Part shown: piece by piece, positions 1 through 6,542 of the stretch
Numbering within the stretch: the stretch's first letter is position 1
Layout of the letters: every line of letters starts with the position of its first letter
Assembly: GCA_937894055.1 (NCBI GenBank)
Contig: CALDHQ010000302.1
Coordinates: 1-8,502, forward strand
Source: an uncultured Polymorphobacter sp.
Lineage (GTDB): Bacteria; Pseudomonadota; Alphaproteobacteria; Sphingomonadales; Sphingomonadaceae
DNA: 8,502 nt
Direction: 5' to 3'
Made by a program: the position numbers and the translations under genes
The notes under the pieces: model-generated
Databases searched by the model: none
The model's input: the letters and a program-made list of their open reading frames with translations, nothing else
Told to the model about the DNA's origin: nothing

Positions 1-1731
1 GCGTTCACCGGCGCGCAGATCGCCGCCGGCGAGGCCGAGATCGGCGTCGACGACGCCGACGAGCGTCAGGTTGGGGAAGTGGTAGCCCTTGGTCACCAAC
101 TGCGTGCCGATGAGAATGTCGATATCGCCGGCGTCGACTGCCGCGATGAGCGCGGCAGCGCGCGCGGGCGAGTAGATGGTGTCCGACGTCACCAGCGCGA
201 CGCGGGCATCGGGGAGGACTTGCGCGACTTCTTCGGCGACGCGCTCGACGCCGGGGCCGCATGGCACCAGCATGCCTTCAGCGCCGCACGCCGGGCAGGC
301 GGGGGGTGGCGGCGTCTGATAGCCGCAGTGATGGCACATCAGCCGCTGGGTGAGGCGGTGTTCGACCATCCAGGCGGTGCATTGCGGGCATTCGATGCGC
401 TCGCCGCACGCCCGGCACAGCGTCATCGGCGCATAGCCGCGGCGGTTGAGGAACAGCAGCGACTGTTCGCCGATTTCCAGATTGTGGCGCAGCGCCGCGA
501 GCAATGGCGGGCTGATCCAGCGGCCGCGTGCCGGCGGGTTGGTGCGCAGATCGATGGTGTCGATATCGGGAAGCTGTGCGCCGCCGAAGCGGCTGGGTAG
601 CTTGAGTTCGGTGTAGCGGCCGCGTGCGACCTGGACGCGGGTTTCGATGGCGGGCGTGGCGGTGGCGAGGATGATCGGGATGGCTTCGGCCTGCGCGCGC
701 ATCACCGCGACGTCGCGGGCGTGGTAGCTGACGCCGTCTTCCTGCTTGAAGCTCGCCTCGTGCGCTTCATCGATAACGATCAGACGCAGGTTGACGAACG
801 GCAGGAACAGCGCCGAGCGCGCGCCGACGACCACCCGCGCGCCGCCGTCTGCCACGGCGCGCCACGCCCGGCGGCGCTCGCTGGCGCGCAGGTCGGAATG
901 CCACGCCAGCGGCGCGCAGCCAAAGCGCGCCGCAAAGCGTTCGAGCCACGGTGCGGTCAGGGCGATTTCGGGGACGAGCACGAGGATCTGCCCGCCCAGG
1001 CCATCATCGGCGGCGCGCAATGCAGCAGCGACAGCTTCGAAATAGACTTCGGTCTTGCCCGAGCCGGTAACGCCGTCGAGCAGGAACGGTGCGAAGGCAT
1101 GGGCATCGACGGCCGTGACGAGGTCTGCAGCGGCGACCGCCTGTTCATAGCTGAGCACCGGCTGCCCGAAGTCGGCATCGGGCTGCGGCGGCGCGCGTTC
1201 GGGGCCGGCATCGACCGGCAGCAGCGTGCCACCGGCGATCAGCCCGCGAATCACCGCTTCGGAGACTTCGGCGGCGGCGGCGAGTTCCCGCGGGCTGCCC
1301 TGACGGCCTTCGAGGCGCTCGATCGCCTGCAGCCGCTGAGGCGTGGCGCGCACCGGCAATGCGCCGCCGAGCCGGTATTCGATGAGCTTGCGTGCCGGTT
1401 CGAGCGCGATCAGCGACAGCGCCATGCGCAGCACCGAAGCGGGTGGCGACATGTAATAGTCAGCCACCCAGTCGATCAGCCGCCGCATCGGCGCGGGCAC
1501 CGGCGGCACATCATAGCGTCCGCGCACGGCGCGCAGCTTGGCATCGGGGACTTCGTTCGCCGCCAGCGCCTCGGTTTCCCAGACCACGCCGACGATCTCG
1601 CGCGGCCCCAGCGGCACCCGCACGATATCGCCCGGCGCCAGTGCCAGTTCGGGCGGTGCCGCGTAGTCGAGCGCACCGAGCCCGTGCTGCAAAACGAGGA
1701 CGCGGACGCGGGGAATCGGGGAATTGGTCAC
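1..1731 (-). CDS. priA: Primosomal protein N' (replication restart helicase PriA), 3' end outside window
   Basis: PriA is a 3'-to-5' superfamily 2 DNA helicase that binds abandoned replication forks and starts primosome assembly in the cytoplasm. The visible part is 577 codons; family members are usually about 720-740, so the C-terminal helicase end is missing. Counting from the GTG at 1731, an N-terminal 3'-DNA-binding region (motif PRVRVLVLQHGLGALDY) comes first, then Walker A GVTGSGKT near residues 220-227 (Lys226), the DEAH box at 321-324, and four CxxC pairs forming the zinc-binding insert at about residues 439-482. The last visible residues, ending DADLGLAGGDLRAGER, belong to the second helicase lobe. 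The GTG start matches where the family's homology begins and has a weak AGG upstream. An in-frame ATG at 1785 would add 18 residues with no Shine-Dalgarno sequence. The gene is divergent from tal. Confidence 0.96.
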   Translation of the reverse strand, partial: MTNSPIPRVRVLVLQHGLGALDYAAPPELALAPGDIVRVPLGPREIVGVVWETEALAANEVPDAKLRAVRGRYDVPPVPAPMRRLIDWVADYYMSPPASVLRMALSLIALEPARKLIEYRLGGALPVRATPQRLQAIERLEGRQGSPRELAAAAEVSEAVIRGLIAGGTLLPVDAGPERAPPQPDADFGQPVLSYEQAVAAADLVTAVDAHAFAPFLLDGVTGSGKTEVYFEAVAAALRAADDGLGGQILVLVPEIALTAPWLERFAARFGCAPLAWHSDLRASERRRAWRAVADGGARVVVGARSALFLPFVNLRLIVIDEAHEASFKQEDGVSYHARDVAVMRAQAEAIPIILATATPAIETRVQVARGRYTELKLPSRFGGAQLPDIDTIDLRTNPPARGRWISPPLLAALRHNLEIGEQSLLFLNRRGYAPMTLCRACGERIECPQCTAWMVEHRLTQRLMCHHCGYQTPPPPACPACGAEGMLVPCGPGVERVAEEVAQVLPDARVALVTSDTIYSPARAAALIAAVDAGDIDILIGTQLVTKGYHFPNLTLVGVVDADLGLAGGDLRAGER

Positions 1732-1845
1732 GCTGCCTAGGTAGGAAGTGCGCGGGCGCGATGCAAAGAAAAGCTCTGCGGCCATAGTAGCGCCGCGCGC
1801 CGTGGCGCGTTACAAGGGCGGCATTCCAGAAAGGTCGCGCCCGCC

Positions 1846-2499
1846 ATGAAATTCTTCGTCGATACCGCCGATACTGCCGAAATCGCCAATCTGGCGGCCA
1901 CCGGCCTGCTCGACGGCGTCACCACCAACCCGACGCTGATCGCCAAATCGGGGCGCAAGTTCCTCGAAGTCATCGCCGAAATCGCCAAGCTGGTCGATGG
2001 GCCGGTCAGCGCCGAAGTCGTCGCGACCGACACCGAATCGATGCTGCGCGAAGCCGCGAAGCTGCTGACGCTCGGCGACAATATCTGCATCAAGCTGCCG
2101 CTGACCTTCGACGGTCTGAAGGCGTGCAAGCGGCTGACCGATGACGGCGTAAAGGTCAACGTCACGCTGTGCTTTTCGGCGACGCAGGCACTGCTTGCCG
2201 CCAAGGCCGGCGCGTCGTTCATTTCGCCGTTCGTCGGCCGCCATGATGACGTCGGGTTCGACGGCATGGACCTGATTGCCGACATCAAGCAGATTTACGA
2301 CAACTACGACTATCGCACCGAAATCCTCGTCGCCAGCATCCGCCACCCGGTGCATGTGCTGCAGGCCGCCAAGATCGGCGCCGATGTTTCGACGATGCCG
2401 CCGAACGTCATCCGCCAGCTGTTCAAGCACCCGCTGACCGACAACGGCCTCAAGGCGTTCCTCGAGGATTGGGCGAAAACCGGGCAATCGATTCTGTGA
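1846..2499 (+). CDS. tal: Transaldolase of the short (TalC/FSA-like) family
   Basis: This 217-residue protein is of the compact transaldolase / fructose-6-phosphate aldolase family, which uses a Schiff-base lysine. Visible motifs are TTNPTL (26-31), IKLPLT with the predicted Schiff-base Lys83 (equivalent to Lys85 of E. coli FsaA), NVTLCFS (105-111) and SPFVGR (127-132). The residues that separate the two activities point to transaldolase: Glu57 sits where FsaA has Gln59, and Phe129 where FsaA has Tyr131. The likely reaction is transfer of dihydroxyacetone units between sedoheptulose 7-phosphate and glyceraldehyde 3-phosphate in the non-oxidative pentose phosphate pathway. The ATG is preceded by a purine-rich AGAAAGG (1828-1834) at a rather long spacing. 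The stop codon overlaps the xerC start. Family assignment is firm; activity is inferred from two residues. Confidence 0.94.
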   Translation: MKFFVDTADTAEIANLAATGLLDGVTTNPTLIAKSGRKFLEVIAEIAKLVDGPVSAEVVATDTESMLREAAKLLTLGDNICIKLPLTFDGLKACKRLTDDGVKVNVTLCFSATQALLAAKAGASFISPFVGRHDDVGFDGMDLIADIKQIYDNYDYRTEILVASIRHPVHVLQAAKIGADVSTMPPNVIRQLFKHPLTDNGLKAFLEDWAKTGQSIL

Positions 2500-3407
2500 G
2501 CAAGCCGGCCACCGCACTGGTGGTCGAATGGCTCGATAGCCTGACGCATGCGCGGCGGCTTTCGCCCCACACAGTGCGGGCCTATGCCGCCAGCCTGCAC
2601 GGCTTCGTCGGATTTTTGGTGGATCACCTTGGCGGACCGGTTAACGGCAACGCGCTTGCCGCGCTGACGCAGAATGATTTCCGCGCCTATCTGGCGCACC
2701 GCCGCACCGACGGCCTCGCCAACATTTCGGTGGCGCGCGAGGTGTCGGCGCTGCGCAGCTTCTTTGCCTGGGCGGCGCGCCAGCACGCAATCGTCTGCGA
2801 AGGGCTGGCCGGGCTGGCATCGCCGAAGATTCCGCGCCGCGTGCCGCGCCCGGTGACACCAGCCGACGCGGTCGCGCTCGCCGATGGTGCGGGTGACACA
2901 CACGACGAAGCCTGGATTGCGGCGCGCGACACGGCGGTGCTGCTGCTGCTGTACGGTGCGGGGCTGCGCATTGCCGAAGCGCTGGCGCTGACCGGTGCGG
3001 CGTTGCCGCTCGGCGAGACGCTGACGGTGACTGGCAAGCGCAACAAGACCCGCGTTGTGCCGCTGCTGGCGCCGGTCCGGGCGGCGATCGACGCCTATGT
3101 CGCGCTGTGCCCGTATGCGACGGGGCCCGCGCTGCCGCTATTTCGCGGCGCCCGCGGTGGACCGCTGGCACCCGAACTGGTGCGGCGCGCTATGGCAGCA
3201 GCGCGCACTGCGCTTGGCCTTCCCGCCAGCGCAACACCGCACGCATTGCGCCACAGCTTTGCAACGCATTTGCTGGCGCGCGGGGCCGACCTGCGCGCGA
3301 TTCAGGAATTGCTGGGCCATGCCAGCCTTTCATCAACGCAGATCTACACCGCCGTCGATGCCGCGCGACTGCTCGATGTCTACCGCGACGCGCATCCGCG
3401 CGCCTGA
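2496..3407 (+). CDS. xerC: Site-specific tyrosine recombinase XerC
   Basis: XerC acts with XerD at the dif site to resolve chromosome dimers before division. The 303-residue product has an N-terminal SAM-like DNA-binding domain (about 5-100; [17 protein letters not shown]) and a C-terminal catalytic domain with the complete tyrosine recombinase set: Arg158 ([10 protein letters not shown]), Lys181 ([11 protein letters not shown]), His249 and Arg252 ([12 protein letters not shown]), His275 (LLGHASLSS) and nucleophile Tyr284. The C-terminal [10 protein letters not shown] resembles XerC (AKVYDQAHPRA in E. coli) more than XerD. The start is the GTG whose last two bases overlap the tal TGA (GTGA), which implies translational coupling. 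A TTG start at 2469 would intrude 31 bases into tal and is less likely. It is a housekeeping recombinase, not a phage integrase: no att-like repeats or phage genes are near. Confidence 0.94.
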   Translation: MSKPATALVVEWLDSLTHARRLSPHTVRAYAASLHGFVGFLVDHLGGPVNGNALAALTQNDFRAYLAHRRTDGLANISVAREVSALRSFFAWAARQHAIVCEGLAGLASPKIPRRVPRPVTPADAVALADGAGDTHDEAWIAARDTAVLLLLYGAGLRIAEALALTGAALPLGETLTVTGKRNKTRVVPLLAPVRAAIDAYVALCPYATGPALPLFRGARGGPLAPELVRRAMAAARTALGLPASATPHALRHSFATHLLARGADLRAIQELLGHASLSSTQIYTAVDAARLLDVYRDAHPRA

Positions 3408-3573
3408 GCGCCGCCTGCCAGGAATCGGGCCTATCCGACGCATCGAATCGACATTGGTTCCGCCAATATTGTGAATTTTTCATCCGATTCGGACCGATTC
3501 GCAGTCCAATCCGGCATGAACTGGTTAACGCTGCAACAAAAATTCCCGCCTTTACAGCGACTTTGAATGGTTA

Positions 3574-3626
3574 ATTGTCACGATTGTCACTTTAATTGGG
3601 CATTCGCTTGTGGGTAGTTTGACAAT
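3574..3626 (+). promoter_or_regulatory. Cluster of ATTGTCA boxes upstream of the PEP-CTERM gene
   Basis: Two direct copies of ATTGTCAC (3574-3581 and 3583-3590) are separated by one base, and an inverted near-copy, TTGACAAT, lies at 3619-3626. The cluster lies 34-86 bases before the ATG at 3660 in a stretch that is visibly richer in A and T than its surroundings. The spacing of nine bases per repeat and the third inverted copy would suit a regulator binding site. The TTGACA at 3619-3624 could be a -35 box, but no -10 box is visible at 16-18 bases. Function is inference only. Confidence 0.3.
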
Positions 3627-3646
3627 AGCGCGGGTTGTTATGCGCC

Positions 3647-3652
3647 AGGGAG
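3647..3652 (+). promoter_or_regulatory. Ribosome binding site of the PEP-CTERM gene
   Basis: AGGGAG lies seven bases before the ATG at 3660. It is the clearest Shine-Dalgarno sequence in the window and settles the start at 3660 rather than the adjacent in-frame TTG at 3657. Confidence 0.7.
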
Positions 3653-3659
3653 CATATTG

Positions 3660-4538
3660 ATGTTTGGGAAAAAACTAACAGCGGTTGCTGTAGGGGCAGT
3701 GTTGTGCTCGACGGTTCCGGCACATGCCGCTACCTGGCTATCAGCGATCAGCGATGCCGATTTCGCGGCGCAGAACTCAACGAACTCATTTACCACCTAT
3801 GGCAGCGCCGTGATGCAATGGGGCAGCACCACGACCTACGAACACGCTGTCCTGGACGCTACGGGCAGGACCCTGGCGAGCGGCGATGTCAAATGGGCAT
3901 CGACCAATACGCTTAACCCGGCCGGCTCGACACCGCTGCTGGCCTATACCAGCCTCGGCAAGCTCACTTCGACCTTCGTCAGCGGCAGTTGCGCCAATGC
4001 CACCGGTTTGATCACTTCATGTAAGTATGCCAAATCGGGTACCGTCACCAAAGGTGCCGATACGCTATGGATCCGCGGCGTGATGCCGATGGGTGCCTAT
4101 GCGACCTCGGTTGTCCTGGTCGGGCTTGAAATCAAATATGGGTCCAATGCCTGGACATCGCTTGATTTCCTCGATGCTACTTCGGATGGCGCCTATATCG
4201 GCTTCAGCGACCCGCTGCTCGCCAATGGCTTTTCACTGCGCTATTCCTTCGGCTACTTTAACAATGTCAAATACACCGGCGGCACCTATGCTGGCGGCGT
4301 TGACATTCCGTCGTTCAACTTCATCGTTGGCAAATATGCCACGCCGCTCGATCCGAACCAGCAGCCCGGCACCTATTCTGCTGCCCCCGTGCTTTTTGGC
4401 GACAACGGCTTGCCAAATATGATGGGCGTCGAAGTTGACACCGCCGCGGTGCCCGAGCCCGCAAGCTGGGCGATGCTGGTTGCCGGCTTCGGCGTCATGG
4501 GTGGCACACTGCGCCGCCGCCGCGCCGCCGTCGCCTGA
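3660..4538 (+). CDS. Secreted PEP-CTERM (PEPxxWA-type) sorting-domain protein of unknown function
   Basis: The 292-residue product has a Sec signal peptide: Lys4-Lys5, a hydrophobic core at about 6-19, and a predicted cut after AHA at residue 23. At the C-terminus it carries a PEP-CTERM sorting tail: PEPASWAM from 265, a short hydrophobic segment to about 284, then Arg285-Arg288. In known systems an exosortase in the inner membrane cleaves such tails and the protein is released or attached at the surface, often with exopolysaccharide. The middle (24-263) is rich in Ser, Thr, Gly and aromatic residues, with one cysteine pair (Cys111, Cys121) that could form a disulfide; I recognise no catalytic domain. 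A strong Shine-Dalgarno sequence precedes the ATG, and an intrinsic terminator follows 28 bases after the stop, so it is probably monocistronic. No exosortase gene is in the window. The sorting tail is certain; the role of the mature protein is unknown. Confidence 0.9.
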   Translation: MFGKKLTAVAVGAVLCSTVPAHAATWLSAISDADFAAQNSTNSFTTYGSAVMQWGSTTTYEHAVLDATGRTLASGDVKWASTNTLNPAGSTPLLAYTSLGKLTSTFVSGSCANATGLITSCKYAKSGTVTKGADTLWIRGVMPMGAYATSVVLVGLEIKYGSNAWTSLDFLDATSDGAYIGFSDPLLANGFSLRYSFGYFNNVKYTGGTYAGGVDIPSFNFIVGKYATPLDPNQQPGTYSAAPVLFGDNGLPNMMGVEVDTAAVPEPASWAMLVAGFGVMGGTLRRRRAAVA

Positions 4539-4566
4539 ACCTACGCCGGTTAATCGACCAAACAAC

Positions 4567-4601
4567 GGGGCGTCGCAGCTTGCGGCGCCCCCTTTTGCTT
4601 T
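4567..4601 (+). terminator. Intrinsic terminator of the PEP-CTERM gene
   Basis: GGGGCGTCGCA (4567-4577) pairs with TGCGGCGCCCC (4581-4591) over 11 bp with one G-U wobble and a three-base loop, followed by a T-rich tail (CTTTTGCTTT). It begins 28 bases after the stop codon at 4538 and separates this gene from lolA. Confidence 0.85.
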
Positions 4602-4681
4602 ATGCATGACGGTTCAAACCCTGTTCAAGCGGATGCGTTACTTCTAGGCAGCATGCACCACTGCCGGGAGTCGCCGTTACC

Positions 4682-5302
4682 ATGAATCCATTGCGCCTGC
4701 GTCTCGCTGCGGCCGTGTTGCTGCTGCTGCCCGTCACGCTGCACGCCGCCGAGCCCGCGTCGCTCGAAACCGTGCGCGGGTCGCTGCGTGCCACCACCAC
4801 GATGACGGCCGATTTCGTGCAGACCGCCGCCAATGGCACCCAACTCGCGGGCACATTGTCGCTGGCGCGGCCCGGCAAGATCCGATTCCAGTACGCCAAG
4901 GCGCCGATCCTGATCGTCGCCAACGGCAACTGGCTGAGCTTCATCGACTATGAAGTCAGCCAAGTCTCGCAATGGCCGATTCGCAACACGCCGCTCGGCG
5001 TGCTGATCAACGCCGATTCGGACCTGGCGCGCTTCGCCCGCGTCGTCGATGGCCCGCCCGGGCTGATCGCGGTCGAGGCGCGCGACCCCAAGCACCCCGA
5101 ATACGGCGCCATCACCATGGCGTTCCGCCCCGACTCCGCCGCACCCGGTGGGCTGCGGCTGCTCGGCTGGACCGCGCTTGATGCGCAGAACAACCTGACC
5201 GAAGTGCGGCTGGAAAACATCCGCTACAATGTCGAAATTCCCAAGGCGCGCTTCACCTTCCGCGACCCGCGCCCGAAGGTCGTGCCGGGCAAGACGCATT
5301 GA
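4682..5302 (+). CDS. lolA: Outer membrane lipoprotein carrier protein LolA
   Basis: LolA is the periplasmic chaperone that takes lipoproteins from the LolCDE exporter and delivers them to the outer membrane. The 206-residue product starts with a signal peptide (Arg5 and Arg7, hydrophobic core 8-20, predicted cut after LHA at residue 22). The mature part follows the LolA pattern: a FVQ motif at 45-47, GTLSLARPGKIRFQY around 57-71, a hydrophobic strand with DY at 89-90, and NTPLGVL near 102-108. Length is typical for the family. GGGAG at 4666-4670 is a plausible ribosome binding site 11 bases before the ATG. It follows the terminator of the PEP-CTERM gene, so it needs its own promoter, which I could not define. 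In alphaproteobacteria lolA often sits beside xth, as here, although a 445-base gap with a structured repeat separates them. It could be a diverged LolA-like protein, but the orthodox role is the best reading. Confidence 0.88.
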   Translation: MNPLRLRLAAAVLLLLPVTLHAAEPASLETVRGSLRATTTMTADFVQTAANGTQLAGTLSLARPGKIRFQYAKAPILIVANGNWLSFIDYEVSQVSQWPIRNTPLGVLINADSDLARFARVVDGPPGLIAVEARDPKHPEYGAITMAFRPDSAAPGGLRLLGWTALDAQNNLTEVRLENIRYNVEIPKARFTFRDPRPKVVPGKTH

Positions 5303-5318
5303 GTTCATAAGTTTAAGG

Positions 5319-5445
5319 GCCTCCGGCGGGCAGGGGCTTGCCCCTGCACCCGATAGTTGGGGCCGGCGCACAGATTCCCAGCGCATCTATTTGTACACCG
5401 ACGCAATCATATGGGTGCAGGGCCAAGGCCCTGCCCGCCGGAGGC
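5319..5445. repeat. Cloverleaf-forming inverted repeat element, copy 1 (long central loop)
   Basis: Two 33-base arms, 5319-5351 and 5413-5445, are inverted copies of each other. Together they can fold into a four-way junction: an outer stem of 11 bp (GCCTCCGGCGG with CCGCCGGAGGC), hairpin A (GCAGGGGC / GCCCCTGC, loop TT, 5330-5347), a central ACCC / GGGT stem (5348-5351 with 5413-5416) closing a 61-base loop, and hairpin B (GCAGGGCC / GGCCCTGC, loop AA, 5417-5434). No base at the junction is left unpaired. The element begins 16 bases after the lolA stop and shares the preceding TTTAAGG with copy 2 at 8148-8219. It resembles REP/BIME-type intergenic palindromes, but I cannot name the family. 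Possible effects are 3'-end protection of lolA mRNA or reduced read-through into xth. Confidence 0.9.
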
Positions 5446-5747
5446 TCTCGTACAGAACCTTCTGGATCCAAAAAAATCGCTTCCTTCCCAACATTTCGAA
5501 AAATGTCAGGTTCGTTCATTCAGGGGCAAGGTGCGGGGTCGTATTTAGAAACTACGGCAAGCGAATCGGCCCGGGATTGCCCCCCTGTTGCCCGCGTCGA
5601 CATTGCTGCCGTTGCGTGACGAGCGCAGACCGGCCCCCGCTCCATGCCCCCGGAGCGGGGGCCAAACTGTTTCTGGGGCCTGGCACCATCGGACAGCGCC
5701 TTGAACATTCGGGGTGACGCGCGCGCGCTGTGTCCCTAAATCAAGCC
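5446..5747. other. Gene-free stretch between the repeat element and xth
   Basis: I see no credible coding region in either direction here; the open frames that cross it have no family resemblance and run through the repeat. It holds a small hairpin with a CGAA loop (ACATTT / AAATGT, 5491-5506), an A-rich run around 5470-5476, and the strong GC hairpin listed at 5632-5663. The xth-ribA-transpeptidase operon must be transcribed either from a promoter in this stretch or by read-through from lolA. No clear -35/-10 pair was found. Confidence 0.6.
5632..5663. terminator. Strong GC-rich hairpin, possible terminator between lolA and xth
   Basis: GGCCCCCGCTCC (5632-5643) pairs perfectly over 12 bp with GGAGCGGGGGCC (5652-5663) around an 8-base loop. 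The following bases are CAAACTG-like rather than a T run or tract, so this is not a classical intrinsic terminator. It could still end or pause lolA transcripts or act as an mRNA 5' structure for xth. Its sequence is unrelated to the cloverleaf repeat. Confidence 0.4.
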
Positions 5748-6542
5748 ATGACCAACGCCATCACCGTCGCGAGCTGGAATATCAATTCGGTGCGTTTCCG
5801 GCTCGACATCGTCGAGCGCTTCCTGCGCGAGCATGCGCCCGACGTGCTGTGCCTGCAGGAAACCAAGGTCATCGACAATGACTTTCCGCACGCGGCGTTC
5901 GAGGCGCTCGGCTATCACCACCGCCTGCTCAACGGCCAGAAGATGCACCACGGCGTCGCGATGCTGTCGAAGCTGCCGCTGATCGAAGACCGGCGCCATG
6001 ACTGGCAGGACAACGGCGAGGCGCGGCATATCGGCGCACGCCTGCCGAACGGGCTGCTGATCGAGAACGTCTATGTGCCCGCCGGCGGCGATATCCCCGA
6101 TACCGCGAAGAACCCCAAATTCGCGCAAAAGCTGGCGTTCATCGAACGCATGACGCGCTGGTCGGAAACCTTGCGCGAGCCCACGTTGATTGTCGGTGAT
6201 TTCAACATCGCGCCGCTCGAATCGGATGTGTGGAGCCACAAGGCGCTGCTCGATGTTGTCAGCCACACGCCGATCGAGGTCGAGCATCTGGCGCGCCTCG
6301 CCGCGGCGCACGACTGGGTCGATCTCGGCCGCCGCTTCGTGCCGGCGCCGGAGCGCCTCTACACCTGGTGGAGCTACCGCGCTGCCGACTGGAAAGCCTC
6401 CGATCGCGGGCGGCGCCTCGATCACATCTGGGCCAGCCCGGCGATTGCCGACAAGGCGACGCGCTTCGAAATCGTCGAGGACGCGCGCAACTGGGGCAAA
6501 CCTTCCGACCATATTCCGCAGCTTGTCGAGCTGGCGCTGTGA
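5748..6542 (+). CDS. xth: Exodeoxyribonuclease III (AP endonuclease)
   Basis: This 264-residue protein is a class II AP endonuclease and 3'-exonuclease of the exonuclease-endonuclease-phosphatase family, acting in base excision repair. The start [12 protein letters not shown] is a family signature. Catalytic positions are all present: Asn11 (WNINS), metal-ligand Glu38 (LQETK), Tyr109 (NVYVPAGG), Asp151 and Asn153 (GDFNIAP), and His255 (SDHIPQ). Asp151 and Asn153 even share E. coli numbering. The ATG at 5748 gives the usual length. A GTG at 5730 would add six residues that do not resemble the family; neither start has a good Shine-Dalgarno sequence. The stop overlaps the ribA GTG by GTGA, making this the first gene of a compact operon. 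It is close to sphingomonad and rhizobial ExoIII proteins in style. Confidence 0.96.
   Translation: MTNAITVASWNINSVRFRLDIVERFLREHAPDVLCLQETKVIDNDFPHAAFEALGYHHRLLNGQKMHHGVAMLSKLPLIEDRRHDWQDNGEARHIGARLPNGLLIENVYVPAGGDIPDTAKNPKFAQKLAFIERMTRWSETLREPTLIVGDFNIAPLESDVWSHKALLDVVSHTPIEVEHLARLAAAHDWVDLGRRFVPAPERLYTWWSYRAADWKASDRGRRLDHIWASPAIADKATRFEIVEDARNWGKPSDHIPQLVELAL

Noticed and set aside
721..1740. Open plus-strand frame of 339 codons
   Set aside because: It is antisense to priA, whose minus-strand translation shows Walker A, DEAH and zinc-cysteine motifs. The plus-strand product has no family resemblance.
1796..1809. Palindrome CGCGCC-GT-GGCGCG between priA and tal
   Set aside because: A 6-bp stem of simple GC composition is expected by chance in DNA this GC-rich, and its loop is only two bases.
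2469..2495. TTG start for xerC
   Set aside because: It would overlap tal by 31 bases; the GTG at 2496 gives the usual N-terminus and a coupled GTGA junction.
3453..3482. Hairpin ATTGG / CCAAT followed by a T-rich stretch as xerC terminator
   Set aside because: The stem is only 5 bp and AT-containing, and the T run comes about 10 bases later; too weak to call.
3590..3626. Sigma-54 type promoter upstream of the PEP-CTERM gene, as known for some exosortase-linked genes
   Set aside because: No GG and GC dinucleotides at the required 10-base spacing in a TGGCAC/TTGC context were found.
5491..5506. Small hairpin ACATTT-CGAA-AAATGT
   Set aside because: A 6-bp AT-rich stem with no partner feature nearby; likely chance.
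6230..6538. N-terminal extension of the ribA frame into xth
   Set aside because: The upstream part reads as Arg/Ala-rich noise in another frame of xth; RibA-like sequence begins at the GTG overlapping the xth stop.
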